Positions 1 through 7,650 are shown, counted from the stretch's first letter. The stretch: DNA of 39,574 nt from Flavipsychrobacter sp. (GCA_025963465.1 JAOQAP010000228.1:1-39574), one strand, 5' to 3'. Made by a program: numbers and translations. The notes: a model not told the origin generated them from the sequence alone.

Positions 1-504
1 AAAGGCTTTTTCATCGTTCAGCTTCTTTTTATACTGCTCAGCTTTTTGTTTCTGTTCCTCATTGTGATAGAATATTACCGACCGGTATTGTGTACCTACG
101 TCGTTGCCCTGGCGATTGAGGGTAGTAGGGTCGTGGCAGGTCCAGAATGCAGCCAGCAGCTCATCAAAGCTGATAATGGCCGGATCGTACCATATCTCAC
201 ATACCTCTGCATGTCCGGTCGTGCCGGAGCATACCTCTTTATAGGTCGGATTGGTCACTTTGCCGCCGCTGAAGCCTGATTCTACCTTTTCCACCCCTTT
301 CAGTTGTTGGAACTGTGCTTCCGTGCACCAGTAGCATCCTGCACCAAAGGTGGCCCTTTCTGTTTTGTGTGTTGCTCCTTTCGATCCGGCAGCATTCATC
401 TGTTGAAATGTTTTTGATTGTTCATAATTGCCATGCTGGGCATGTGCGCCCAGTTGCATGAAGAGTGGCAGAAGCGAGAGCCAGTACTTGATTTTTGCTA
501 TCAT
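1..504 (-). CDS. msrA: Peptide-methionine (S)-S-oxide reductase MsrA, exported form, 3' end outside the window
   Basis: Reading leftward from the ATG at 504-502, an open frame of 168 codons runs off the window edge, so the C-terminus is missing. It starts with a Sec-type signal peptide ([17 protein letters not shown], cleavage near AHAQ), followed by a short linker and the MsrA active-site motif [12 protein letters not shown] around residues 56-67. The family signatures [15 protein letters not shown] and a conserved [12 protein letters not shown] follow. MsrA reduces methionine-S-sulfoxide in oxidised proteins; the signal peptide suggests repair of envelope proteins. The usual GCFW active-site motif reads GCYW here, which still contains the catalytic Cys. 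An MsrB domain or gene could lie beyond the edge but cannot be seen. Family assignment is firm. Confidence 0.93.
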   Translation of the reverse strand, partial: MIAKIKYWLSLLPLFMQLGAHAQHGNYEQSKTFQQMNAAGSKGATHKTERATFGAGCYWCTEAQFQQLKGVEKVESGFSGGKVTNPTYKEVCSGTTGHAEVCEIWYDPAIISFDELLAAFWTCHDPTTLNRQGNDVGTQYRSVIFYHNEEQKQKAEQYKKKLNDEKAF

Positions 505-509
505 TACGT

Positions 510-517
510 CAAATTTA
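510..517 (-). promoter_or_regulatory. Possible -7 element (TAnnTTTG) for msrA
   Basis: On the minus strand the sequence TAAATTTG lies 5 nt before the msrA ATG and matches the Bacteroidota -7 consensus TAnnTTTG. No TTG at the usual 18-21 nt spacing is present upstream, so this is only a weak candidate. If used, it would give an almost leaderless msrA transcript. Confidence 0.3.
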
Positions 518-593
518 GGTTATATACGTTGCAATGATGCTTAGTGTTTTACTAAACTTACATAAATGCGTCTTTTGCATTTTGTTTAACAAA

Positions 594-630
594 AAGGCCT
601 GCTGTAAGGGCTTTCAGGCCATCAGGCCTT
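594..630 (-). terminator. Terminator-like hairpin on the minus strand
   Basis: An 8-bp stem AAGGCCTG / CAGGCCTT (594-601 with 623-630) encloses a GC-containing loop that can pair further (CAGGCC at 615-620). Read leftward, the stem is followed directly by TTTTTG, as in a rho-independent terminator. It sits between the tRNA promoter and msrA, and no minus-strand gene is visible to its right, so what it terminates is unclear. Nothing else was found in 505-680. Confidence 0.4.
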
Positions 631-680
631 ATAAATAATGGCTTAAGACTAAAAATATATAGCCAAATCGAAAAAAAACT

Positions 681-710
681 TTTGAATATCATTCTGCTTA
701 TCTAATTTTG
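681..710 (+). promoter_or_regulatory. Bacteroidota-type promoter of the tRNA-Ser gene
   Basis: TTTG at 681-684 (-33 element), 18-nt spacer, then TAATTTTG at 703-710 (-7 element TAnnTTTG). Transcription would begin about 4 nt further on, just before the mature tRNA 5' end at 716. Since the tRNA end is independently fixed, this promoter serves as an internal reference for the others in the window. Confidence 0.8.
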
Positions 711-715
711 ACCCC

Positions 716-800
716 GGAGGGATGGCAGAGTGGTCGATTGCGGCAGTCTTGAAAACTGTTGACTGTTACAGGTCCGGGGGTTCGAATCCCTCTCCCTCCG
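716..800 (+). tRNA. tRNA-Ser (anticodon UGA)
   Basis: The 85-nt sequence folds as a class II tRNA. The acceptor stem GGAGGGA (716-722) pairs with TCCCTCC (793-799), followed by discriminator G at 800. The anticodon arm CAGT-CTTGAAA-ACTG has U at 33 and anticodon TGA, which reads the serine codon UCA. A long variable arm follows, then the T-loop TTCGAAT. No CCA is encoded. The arms and the variable loop together make tRNA-Ser the only reasonable call. Confidence 0.96.
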
Positions 801-811
801 CTGAAAAATTG

Positions 812-838
812 AAACCCACGCATTGCGTGGGTTTTTTT
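812..838 (+). terminator. Rho-independent terminator of tRNA-Ser
   Basis: The perfect stem CCCACGC-ATT-GCGTGGG is followed by TTTTTTT, beginning 12 nt after the tRNA. The 839-1040 stretch that follows holds no recognisable gene. Confidence 0.85.
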
Positions 839-1047
839 ATTGCAAGTAGCTCCGGCAATGTGGATAGCTATTATATATGCATATCTGCGACGACTACAAT
901 CCCTCAACTAAACAACCACATTTGCCTGTCGCATTCAGCCCTGTAATTGTCATATACACACCGCAGCCGTTATCGTCTTTTTGCTGACTTTTGTTCTGAC
1001 AAATTGATGAGTAACTTTTAAATAGTAACTATAAAAGGAGGTGAATT

Positions 1048-1212
1048 ATGAGAAAAATAATTGTTTTGGAATTTATGTCACTGGACGGAGTGGTCCAGGC
1101 ACCTGGTGGGCCGGTAGAAGATGCAGCAGGCAGTTTCAAATATAGTGGTTGTTTTACCCCGGTATTCTTGCCGAAATTGTATCATAACAAACAGTCCGAT
1201 GCGAATACGTAG
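1048..1212 (+). pseudogene. Truncated dihydrofolate-reductase-family (RibD C-terminal-like) gene, 54 codons
   Basis: This short frame has an unusually strong Shine-Dalgarno for this window (AAAAGGAGGTG at 1034-1044). Its first 34 residues match the start of RibD_C/dihydrofolate-reductase-family proteins: MRKIIVLEFMSLDGVVQAPG, then GPVEDAAGSFKYSG. From about residue 35 the similarity stops; the family's NADPH-binding core and VVYGG-type motif are missing, and a TAG ends the frame at codon 55. The full-length family is about 180-190 aa. I read it as the 5' stub of a deleted gene; an intact relative lies at 34061-34624. A functional 54-aa peptide is possible but not supported. Confidence 0.72.
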
Positions 1213-1253
1213 CGCAATTCACATAAAAATATATAACCAATAAAATTTACATT

Positions 1254-1706
1254 ATGAAAATTAACAAAATCAATCCGGCATTACAAGATTTTATAGGATT
1301 TATTGGCAACTGGGAAATGGAGTTATCGAACGCATCTTTTCTCCCTGATACAAAAACAATCATAAAAGGGACAGCCATCTTTGAATGGTTTGAGGAGGGC
1401 GACTTTTTGATTTTGCGGCAGGGTACAAAAAAAGAAGTGCCTTGGGCTACCTGGTTTATCGGGCGCGATAAAGATGCTCAAAACTATACAGTACTCTACT
1501 TTGACGACCGACAATATTCCCGTGTTTATGAAATGAGTTTTGAAAACGGGATATGGAAGATATGGCGCAATTCGCCCGATTTTATACAACGGTTTACCGG
1601 GATGGTAAGCGAAGACAAAAAAATGATCTCCGGCTGTTGGGAAAAATCCACAGATGGTAAAACATGGAGTCATGACTTCGATCTTAAATATGTAAAAAAT
1701 GAATAA
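1254..1706 (+). CDS. Small DUF1579/lipocalin-like beta-barrel protein, function unknown
   Basis: A 150-aa protein with no signal peptide. It has a GNWEMEL segment near the N-terminus, alternating aromatic strands (WATWFIGRD, YTVLYFDDRQYSRVYEM, GIWKIWRN) and a C-terminal stretch DFIQRFTGMVSEDKKMISG then WEKSTDGKTWSHDFDL. This pattern of about 8-10 strands, with W-x-x-S-x-D-G-x-x-W near the end, is typical of small lipocalin-like or DUF1579-like bacterial proteins of unknown function. It lies between two gene fragments (DHFR-like and VOC-like), so it may be the sole survivor of a small enzyme cluster. The fold suggestion rests on pattern only. Confidence 0.7.
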   Translation: MKINKINPALQDFIGFIGNWEMELSNASFLPDTKTIIKGTAIFEWFEEGDFLILRQGTKKEVPWATWFIGRDKDAQNYTVLYFDDRQYSRVYEMSFENGIWKIWRNSPDFIQRFTGMVSEDKKMISGCWEKSTDGKTWSHDFDLKYVKNE

Positions 1707-1707
1707 G

Positions 1708-1818
1708 ATGGAAAAAATATTGATTATGATTAAAAATGCGATTAGTGGATTTTCCGTAAGTAATTTGGAAAAAGTCGAGGGTTTTACAGCGAAACAATGG
1801 GTTTAAAGGTGACGGCCC
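1708..1818 (+). pseudogene. Frameshifted, truncated VOC (glyoxalase/bleomycin-resistance) gene fragment
   Basis: The ATG at 1708 (or 1726) opens MIKNAISGFSVSNLEK, the typical first strand and helix of a VOC-superfamily protein. The reading frame then goes wrong. A single-base shift near 1771-1774 restores the expected RGFYSETMGLKVTAP, whereas the actual frame ends at TAA 1804-1806. Even in the restored frame similarity ends at about 1818, where a REP-like palindrome begins. About 35 residues of a domain of roughly 120 aa remain. It is a dead fragment carrying two lesions, a frameshift and a truncation; an intact VOC gene of similar start lies at 33117-33497. Confidence 0.7.
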
Positions 1819-1820
1819 CG

Positions 1821-1878
1821 CTCTTTCGGATTTGCAATCCGAAAGCAAAATGATGGTGGTATAATCCCCATCATCCGG
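1821..1878. repeat. REP-like palindrome, copy 1, with a second hairpin
   Basis: The perfect 10-bp inverted repeat CTTTCGGATT-TGC-AATCCGAAAG lies at 1823-1845. A second hairpin with stem ATGATGG/CCATCAT follows at about 1850-1873. The same palindrome with one changed loop base recurs at 3278-3300. The lack of a T-run argues against a simple terminator. Short palindromes of this kind in Bacteroidota are often REP elements mobilised by a RAYT transposase; no RAYT gene is present in the window. Confidence 0.7.
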
Positions 1879-1933
1879 CTCTCTTACTAAGAAAATACCT
1901 TCTATTGGGTATGTGCATCGGTTGTAGATCAGG

Positions 1934-1941
1934 TAGCTTTG
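1934..1941 (+). promoter_or_regulatory. Possible -7 element for the lipoprotein gene
   Basis: TAGCTTTG matches TAnnTTTG and lies 21 nt before the ATG at 1963. The nearest TTG is 26 nt upstream, too far for the consensus spacing, so the call is tentative. Confidence 0.35.
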
Positions 1942-1962
1942 TTTATCTAAAATTGATGATTT

Positions 1963-3249
1963 ATGATCGGGAGAAAAGTAACGGCCGCAGCATGCATGTG
2001 TATTTTAGCAGCGAGCTATTCGTGTAAAAAGTCAAAGAATTCCGGAGGCTCTACTACAACGACCAACACACCATTGGTAGCGACAAATACCGGATGGGAA
2101 AAACTGGGAGAAGTAAAATTTACCTATCAAAACTTCGGCTTTGCAGGCCGAAACTCTATGATGCCTATAGAACTCATGCCTATTGGCAGCGAGATAGCAC
2201 TACTTTATACCGAGAACTTTGTTTTGTCAGGCACAGAAGGTAAAGTGGTGTACAAGGGTAAATTTACCCCGGGTAGCGGTGATACTATGCAGATAACTAA
2301 GCTGGATATGCAGGCGGGTGGGGATGAGCGCACTTACAGCGGTACGAGTAGTCCAAGGTTCATTCCTGGGTCCTATACTGCCCTGGGTATGAAGTATAAT
2401 ACCAATGGCGCTGCCAGTGTTTACCTGAATATTGTCAGTGAATCGAATACAATTGTATCCAATCATTTTATCAATCATGATGGCCGTAATCCGTTCATAT
2501 ACCCGAATGGTGATGTGATTACCGGTAAGATGAATTATGCCAATTCACAAGAGTTGGACTTTTTCAATAACACCACAAAAGCATGGACTTTTATTAACCG
2601 CACATCGCATGATACTGCGGAGGTAAGTGACTTTGTGCCATTAAGATTTACCGATGGTGTACTGGGAGGCTTTAGCATTATGTACAAAGGGGATAAAGTT
2701 TACTTTGCTATAGGCAATACCAATACCCTGGCTGCGGGAACAGATGTATCGTACAATTCCCGTTTTCTGCAGTCGATGCCTGAATTTACCACTGATCATA
2801 CTTATACAAATTACCCACGCGTACTATCATGGACACAGGAAGGATCGACTTTTACGGTAGTCGTGGGTACCTATCCCTACAATGTGCAGCACATGGATAA
2901 GGCATATGCTTATAAATGGACCGAAGGCAGCAGCAGTTTCACCCCGATTTACAGCAATATACCGCTAACGGGTACCTATGCTGATACCAAGCTTATGGCT
3001 GGCAACTGCACAACGGCCGGTACAGTCTATGTATGGGGCCCTGACTCTACGCAGCTGGCCAGCTCTCTTACTGTACTGGATGCATCAGGACAGCACACCA
3101 TAGGCAATGTGCCCAACGTAAATGATGGGGTGCAGATAGGCGCTGTGAAATACATGAATGGTGCTTACTATGGCGTGTCATACAATGTCAATGATAATAA
3201 AGATACAAAGCACAATTTCCATATGGATGTTATTAAACTTAAACAATAG
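1963..3249 (+). CDS. Secreted lipoprotein of unknown function
   Basis: A 428-aa protein with a lipoprotein signal peptide: basic start MIGRKVTAAACMCILAA, lipobox-like SYSC with Cys21 as the likely lipidated residue, then a flexible KKSKNSGGSTTTT linker. The rest is rich in beta-strand patterns with repeated aromatic-glycine turns (e.g. GGFSIMYKGDKVYFAIGN, VLSWTQEGSTFTVVVGTYPY, MNGAYYGVSYN), compatible with a beta-propeller such as the DUF4374-like lipoproteins, though no diagnostic motif was recognised. The residues after Cys are basic rather than acidic, so the known Bacteroidota surface-export signal is not obvious; the protein may stay periplasmic. It stands alone between two REP-like palindromes. 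Confidence 0.75.
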   Translation: MIGRKVTAAACMCILAASYSCKKSKNSGGSTTTTNTPLVATNTGWEKLGEVKFTYQNFGFAGRNSMMPIELMPIGSEIALLYTENFVLSGTEGKVVYKGKFTPGSGDTMQITKLDMQAGGDERTYSGTSSPRFIPGSYTALGMKYNTNGAASVYLNIVSESNTIVSNHFINHDGRNPFIYPNGDVITGKMNYANSQELDFFNNTTKAWTFINRTSHDTAEVSDFVPLRFTDGVLGGFSIMYKGDKVYFAIGNTNTLAAGTDVSYNSRFLQSMPEFTTDHTYTNYPRVLSWTQEGSTFTVVVGTYPYNVQHMDKAYAYKWTEGSSSFTPIYSNIPLTGTYADTKLMAGNCTTAGTVYVWGPDSTQLASSLTVLDASGQHTIGNVPNVNDGVQIGAVKYMNGAYYGVSYNVNDNKDTKHNFHMDVIKLKQ

Positions 3250-3275
3250 TGTGCATTTTTATAATTCTTACCTTT

Positions 3276-3323
3276 CTCTTTCGGATTTGTAATCCGAAAG
3301 CACACGATAAGGGATTGCAATCC
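3276..3323. repeat. REP-like palindrome, copy 2, plus a 12-bp palindrome
   Basis: CTTTCGGATT-TGT-AATCCGAAAG at 3278-3300 is the same dyad as at 1823-1845, and the flanks CT and CA are also shared. Twelve bases on lies GGATTGCAATCC (3312-3323), which repeats the core of the same motif. The pair sits 26 nt after the lipoprotein stop. The rest of 3250-3435 holds no gene. Confidence 0.75.
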
Positions 3324-3435
3324 ACGATTTTTAAGAAATATATTCTTCGACGTCAGTCTGCGGATTGGCCATCATAGGTAATTCTCATAAACGTTTTATC
3401 TTTATCCAGACCTGAATTAGCAATCAGGGTTTGCA

Positions 3436-4935
3436 ATGAGAAAATATTTAATGATTCCTATCTTGCTGATAACAGTAAATTCTGTTTTCGGACAAATACA
3501 AGCAGACAGTATAAGATCTATCATTAAGCGGGAAGTTGCCGCCAAAAGGATAAAGAGCATTATAGTAGGCATTATAGATAGTAATGGTACACGGCAGATA
3601 ATAAGCGAAGGTATACTAAGCGATAAAAATCCCGTACTGCCGGATGCCAATACCATTTATGAGATAGGCTCCATTACTAAGGTCTTCACCTCATTAGTAA
3701 TGGTAGATATGAGCGTGAAGCGGGAACTGGATATCAACGACCCGGTTGCAAAATTTCTCCCTAAAACGGTAAAAGTACCCACGAGGAATGACAAGGAAAT
3801 GTCATTACGCAGTTTGTCAACGCACAGGTCGGGGCTGCCGCGTAATGGCTACAATGCAGATCCGAAAAATTTAGATAATCCTTTTGCTGATTATACAACA
3901 AAGCAGTTGTATGAATTCATATCGAACATTGAGCTTAACCGGGATATCGACACTAAGTGGCAGTATTCAAACATTGGTTATGCATTGTTGGGGCATATCC
4001 TCACTACGGTTGAGCATAAAGACCTGGGAGTCTTAATAGATGAGCATATTTGCAGGCCTTTGGGTATGCGTAATACTTTTCTTTCATTACCTCCAAAACG
4101 TAAATTAACGGTTGCTCCGGGTCATACTGAATATGGTAAGCCTGCGGGCAACTGGGATTTTCCTTTACCCGGTGGTGGTGGCTTGCGTTCTAATGTGAAT
4201 GATATGCTCACCTTTGCAGCTGCAAATCTAGGATCAACCAAAACAAGTATACTTCCTGCCATGGAGTTGTCCCATATCAAACAGGCAAAGAAAGATGGTA
4301 ATGATGGCTATGTCACCCTGGCGTGGACGCTTTGGAGCGATGATGGGAAATATATTTTGTTCAAGGATGGGGGAACGGGTGGCTACCGCAGCTTTTTGGG
4401 CATAGATAAAGTACACAAAATTGGTGTGGTCATATTGTCCAACTCTAATAATATAATAACAGATATTGGCTTGCATATCCTGGATTCTACTTCTAAACTA
4501 AAACCATATATATACCCATGGAGCTTATTAGATACGATCAGGGCTACAGTAAAAATCAAAGGTGTGCCAGCTGGTATCGCACTGTATCAGCAGCTTAAAG
4601 CTTCAGGCAATGCATCATTTACCTTCGATGAAGCTCAGCTCAATTATCTAGGGCACGAATTGAGAAAGCAGAAGAAAATAAAAGAAGCTATTAAGATATT
4701 TGAATTTAATGCGACTGAATATCCAAAAGCTGCAATAGTGTACGAGAGTTTGGGCGAATTGTACAAACGAGACGGCAACGCAAAAATGGCTATCTCTTAT
4801 TTTGAAAAACTGGCAGCAATGGAACCGGATAACCTGCACTGGCGCTATATACTGAGCAAGCTGAAAAAATCAAAAACTAATAATGTATTAACTACAAGTA
4901 ACAATCCTAATTCAAGCACCACTAACCGTCCGTAA
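3436..4935 (+). CDS. Exported serine hydrolase (beta-lactamase/class C PBP family) with C-terminal TPR tail
   Basis: A 499-aa protein with a Sec signal peptide (MRKYLMIPILLITVNSVFGQ). The serine beta-lactamase-like fold follows: nucleophile motif SITK (Ser79, Lys82) in YEIGSITKVFTSL, the YSN motif at 177-179 in WQYSNIGYALLG, and a third-box GGTGGYRSFLG near residue 315. Residues from about 395 onward change character and read as two or three TPR helices (LNYLGHELRKQKKIKEAIKI, YESLGELYKRDGNAKMAISY). Such proteins act on peptidoglycan or small esters/peptides in the periplasm; the substrate cannot be read from sequence. The TPR tail suggests a protein partner. The ATG at 3436 is set by the signal peptide. 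Family certain, substrate unknown. Confidence 0.88.
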   Translation: MRKYLMIPILLITVNSVFGQIQADSIRSIIKREVAAKRIKSIIVGIIDSNGTRQIISEGILSDKNPVLPDANTIYEIGSITKVFTSLVMVDMSVKRELDINDPVAKFLPKTVKVPTRNDKEMSLRSLSTHRSGLPRNGYNADPKNLDNPFADYTTKQLYEFISNIELNRDIDTKWQYSNIGYALLGHILTTVEHKDLGVLIDEHICRPLGMRNTFLSLPPKRKLTVAPGHTEYGKPAGNWDFPLPGGGGLRSNVNDMLTFAAANLGSTKTSILPAMELSHIKQAKKDGNDGYVTLAWTLWSDDGKYILFKDGGTGGYRSFLGIDKVHKIGVVILSNSNNIITDIGLHILDSTSKLKPYIYPWSLLDTIRATVKIKGVPAGIALYQQLKASGNASFTFDEAQLNYLGHELRKQKKIKEAIKIFEFNATEYPKAAIVYESLGELYKRDGNAKMAISYFEKLAAMEPDNLHWRYILSKLKKSKTNNVLTTSNNPNSSTTNRP

Positions 4936-4970
4936 TTTTATATATTCGCCACTGTATACGACTAAGACAC

Positions 4971-6272
4971 ATGCAGACCCTGGCACAATTACGGAGCGGA
5001 GGATTTAAAGGAGCAGTTTCATTGAAGCTATCCGAAAGGCTTGCTCATTTTCCGCGGGAGATATTTGAGCTTGCAGATACACTGGAGGTTCTTGATCTTT
5101 CGCAAAATGAGCTGAAAGAACTACCTGCAGATTTTGGTAAGCTGAAAAAACTGAAGACCCTCTTTTGTTCAGATAACCTGTTCCCGGTTTTTCCGGAAGT
5201 ATTGGGAGATTGTCCATCGTTAGATATTGTAGGTTTTAAGGCGAACAGGATAGAAACGATAGAGGCACGGTCGCTTAATCCTAATCTTCGCTGGCTGATA
5301 CTCACCAACAACAGCATAACAGAACTGCCAAAGGAGATAGGCCTTTGTTCGCGCATGCAGAAGCTGATGCTTGCAGGGAATGAACTGAGTGAGCTGCCTG
5401 AAGAGCTTGGCAATTGTTGTAACTTATCCCTTTTGCGTATATCTGCCAATCAACTGAAGGAGTTGCCAGACTGGCTGCTGGCCATGCCGAAGCTTTCGTG
5501 GCTGGCATTTTCGGGTAACCGGTTTAGTATAACCGCTGATGCTGCAGCGCTCCCATTTATTCGCTGGCAAGAGCTGGCTATCCATCATGTACTTGGTGAG
5601 GGGGCATCAGGAATTATTTTTAAAGGAGTGAAGTATGGCGGTGGTGGGAATAAAGAAGTAGCAGTAAAGATATTTAAAGGTGCAGTAACCAGCGATGGGC
5701 TTCCATCCGATGAAATGAGCACATTCATTGCCGCCGGCATTCATCCGGGTTTGGTCCAGCTTATCGGGCAGATAGCGGAGCATCCGGAGGAGAAAAAGGG
5801 TTTGGTAATGGAACTGATCCCTGAGCGTTTTTATAATCTCGGACTGCCACCAACCTTTGACACCTGTACGCGCGATGTTTTTAAAGACAGTATAAGCCTT
5901 TCGGTAGCGCAGGTAGTAAAGATAGCGGCTACTATTGCTTCTGTTGCTGGCCAGCTGCATAGCAGGGGTATCATGCATGGCGATCTGTATGCCCATAATA
6001 CTTTGATAGATGATGAGGGAAATACATTGTTAAGTGATTTTGGTGCAGCTGCCTTTTATGATAAAACAAATGCTACTATTGCTGCTGCACTTGAGCGTAT
6101 TGAAGTAAGCGCATTTGGCTACATGCTCGATGACCTGCTTTCTTTGTGTAATGAACCAGGCAACACTACTTTGATAAAAATCAATGCACTCAGGGATGCA
6201 TGTCTGCTGCCTGACGTATTATCCCGGCCATGCTTTCAGTATTTGAATAGTGAATTGGTAATACTGACATAA
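4971..6272 (+). CDS. Leucine-rich-repeat / protein kinase fusion
   Basis: A 433-aa cytosolic protein without signal peptide or membrane segment. Residues about 15-190 form six to seven LRRs of the type LxxLxLxxNxLxxLPxx (LEVLDLSQNELKELPADFG, LRWLILTNNSITELPKEIG). Residues about 200-425 are a eukaryotic-like kinase domain: glycine loop LGEGASGIIFKG (208-219), VAVK with Lys233, catalytic loop HGDLYAHN (336-343, so HGD replaces HRD) and DFG at 356-358. The activation segment is very short and the usual APE is not visible; ERIEVSAFGYMLDDLL resembles helix F with E in place of D. It should phosphorylate Ser/Thr or Tyr in protein partners chosen by the LRRs, but no target is indicated. Active-site Lys, Asp, Asn and DFG are all retained, so activity is plausible. 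Confidence 0.9.
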   Translation: MQTLAQLRSGGFKGAVSLKLSERLAHFPREIFELADTLEVLDLSQNELKELPADFGKLKKLKTLFCSDNLFPVFPEVLGDCPSLDIVGFKANRIETIEARSLNPNLRWLILTNNSITELPKEIGLCSRMQKLMLAGNELSELPEELGNCCNLSLLRISANQLKELPDWLLAMPKLSWLAFSGNRFSITADAAALPFIRWQELAIHHVLGEGASGIIFKGVKYGGGGNKEVAVKIFKGAVTSDGLPSDEMSTFIAAGIHPGLVQLIGQIAEHPEEKKGLVMELIPERFYNLGLPPTFDTCTRDVFKDSISLSVAQVVKIAATIASVAGQLHSRGIMHGDLYAHNTLIDDEGNTLLSDFGAAAFYDKTNATIAAALERIEVSAFGYMLDDLLSLCNEPGNTTLIKINALRDACLLPDVLSRPCFQYLNSELVILT

Positions 6273-6306
6273 TTGATTGTGGTACCTTAACGAATAAAGC
6301 TAAATA

Positions 6307-6885
6307 ATGGAAGTCCCAGAGATAGAAACGTTTTGCCCTGCAGGCCGCAAAGAGTGGCGGCGATGGTTAAAACAAAACCACAAGTCAAAGCCATCTGTGT
6401 GGCTTATATGTTACAAGATGAGTGCGGGAGTGCCAACTATTTCCTGGAGTGAAGCAGTGGAAGAAGCGTTATGCTTTGGATGGATAGATAGTGTAAGAAA
6501 GACTTTGGATGAAGAACGTTTCATACAGTTCTTCAGCAAGCGAAAAGCTAAGAGCACCTGGTCGAAGGTCAACAAAGAAAAGATCCGGCAATTGATAGAT
6601 AAGGGGCTGATGGTGCAGGCTGGTTATGATTCTATTGAAATAGCAAAACAAAATGGGTCGTGGACAATTTTAGATGAGGTAGAGGAGCTGAAAATGCCGG
6701 ACGACCTGGAAAAAGAATTGAATACAAGGCCGGGGGCTATGGACTTCTTTCTAAGTTTAAGCAGATCTGTAAGAAAGGCCATGCTGCAATGGCTGGTGCT
6801 TGCAAAACAGCAGGAGACAAGGCAGCGGCGGATCAACGAAATAGCGGAGCGTGCCGCTCAAAAACTGAAGCCAAAACAGTTTTGA
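6307..6885 (+). CDS. YdeI/OmdA (OmpD-associated) family protein
   Basis: A 192-aa protein. The N-terminal half has the YdeI-family signature: FCPAGRKEWRRWLKQNH, a VWLICYKM strand and ISWSEAVEEALCFGWIDS, followed by FFSKRKAKSTWSKVNKEKI. The C-terminal half has the charged OmdA-type helical region ending in ARQRR-like ETRQRRINEIAERAAQKLK. The length matches the family. Members are linked to envelope stress and bacteriocin/antimicrobial-peptide tolerance in some bacteria, but the biochemical activity is not established. It lies 34 nt after the LRR-kinase gene and could share its transcript. A second, differently built member lies at 33593-34054. Confidence 0.85.
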   Translation: MEVPEIETFCPAGRKEWRRWLKQNHKSKPSVWLICYKMSAGVPTISWSEAVEEALCFGWIDSVRKTLDEERFIQFFSKRKAKSTWSKVNKEKIRQLIDKGLMVQAGYDSIEIAKQNGSWTILDEVEELKMPDDLEKELNTRPGAMDFFLSLSRSVRKAMLQWLVLAKQQETRQRRINEIAERAAQKLKPKQF

Positions 6886-6914
6886 CAGGAGGATAATAGC
6901 TGCGGCAGCTCATT

Positions 6915-7544
6915 TTAAAAATGCCATTCCTGCTTCCACCTCATTAGTATATAGTCTTGCGGTAGTGGCACCTGTTTGTCGGGGTGCTGCTCATTATAGG
7001 CGCCATGCTGATAAATGGTGTCATCGCCCGATGGGGTCAGTAACTTTCCTTCCCGGATATTGTTGCGGTTGCAATATTGTGTTATCGGGTTCCAGAGATG
7101 TCTCCAGAAGGCCTCGGTAGTTCCGCGGGTAATATAAATGTTTTTTATCGTTGGGTGACGCTGTAACAGCTGTGCTATATTCACGAAGGTGAAATCCTCA
7201 AAATGGTAGGCTATCGCATCATCTGAGAAACCCGCAAGTATCTTTTGATGCTCCCTGCTTTCCGGTTCAGCGTCATCAATAGAGCTTATAAGGTCTGTAA
7301 TTGCGATCTGTTTATCGCGGCAGAATTGTTTCCATTCAGCGGGTGTAGCATTAATAAGCGACTCCTCGCCATATAGCCGTGGCAGCGCGTCCCAAAAGTA
7401 GTTGCTTGCTGTTCTTCCATAAAACCATCCTGCAGTATTATTGACAGGTGGCCCGGGATTGAAGGATCCAACTATTAAGGTAGTAGGTTCATAGTCGATA
7501 AGCTCAAGATTAAGCTCATTTTGAAATTTGTGGTTACACGGCAT
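6915..7544 (-). CDS. Uracil-DNA-glycosylase-superfamily-like protein
   Basis: A 209-aa cytosolic protein. The segment LIVGSFNPGPPVNNTAGWFY followed by GRTASNYFWDALPRLYG matches the N-terminal active-site region of UDG-superfamily proteins of the MUG/SMUG kind (G-x-N-P, then a Y-G-R-x-x-N-x-F-W element). A later strand NIYITRGTTEAFWRHLW would supply the second conserved patch, though the catalytic H-P-S/H-P motif is not obvious; LLTPSGDD may be its counterpart. Family members remove damaged or deaminated bases, but some are non-enzymatic. It is convergent with the YdeI-family gene, 29 nt apart. Superfamily membership is likely, activity uncertain. Confidence 0.6.
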   Translation of the reverse strand: MPCNHKFQNELNLELIDYEPTTLIVGSFNPGPPVNNTAGWFYGRTASNYFWDALPRLYGEESLINATPAEWKQFCRDKQIAITDLISSIDDAEPESREHQKILAGFSDDAIAYHFEDFTFVNIAQLLQRHPTIKNIYITRGTTEAFWRHLWNPITQYCNRNNIREGKLLTPSGDDTIYQHGAYNEQHPDKQVPLPQDYILMRWKQEWHF

Positions 7545-7650
7545 TAGAAACGGTTTGTTGTTGCAGCTTTTGCCTAAAAGTACACCAACGAATTATTTAT
7601 AGCAAAACGAGTGTGTTTGCTGTTCTTTTTTTGTTATGGTAATTTGAAAT

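Noticed and set aside
722-946. Open frame of 74 codons over the tRNA-Ser gene
   Set aside because: It covers the tRNA and its terminator; the RNA gene explains the sequence.
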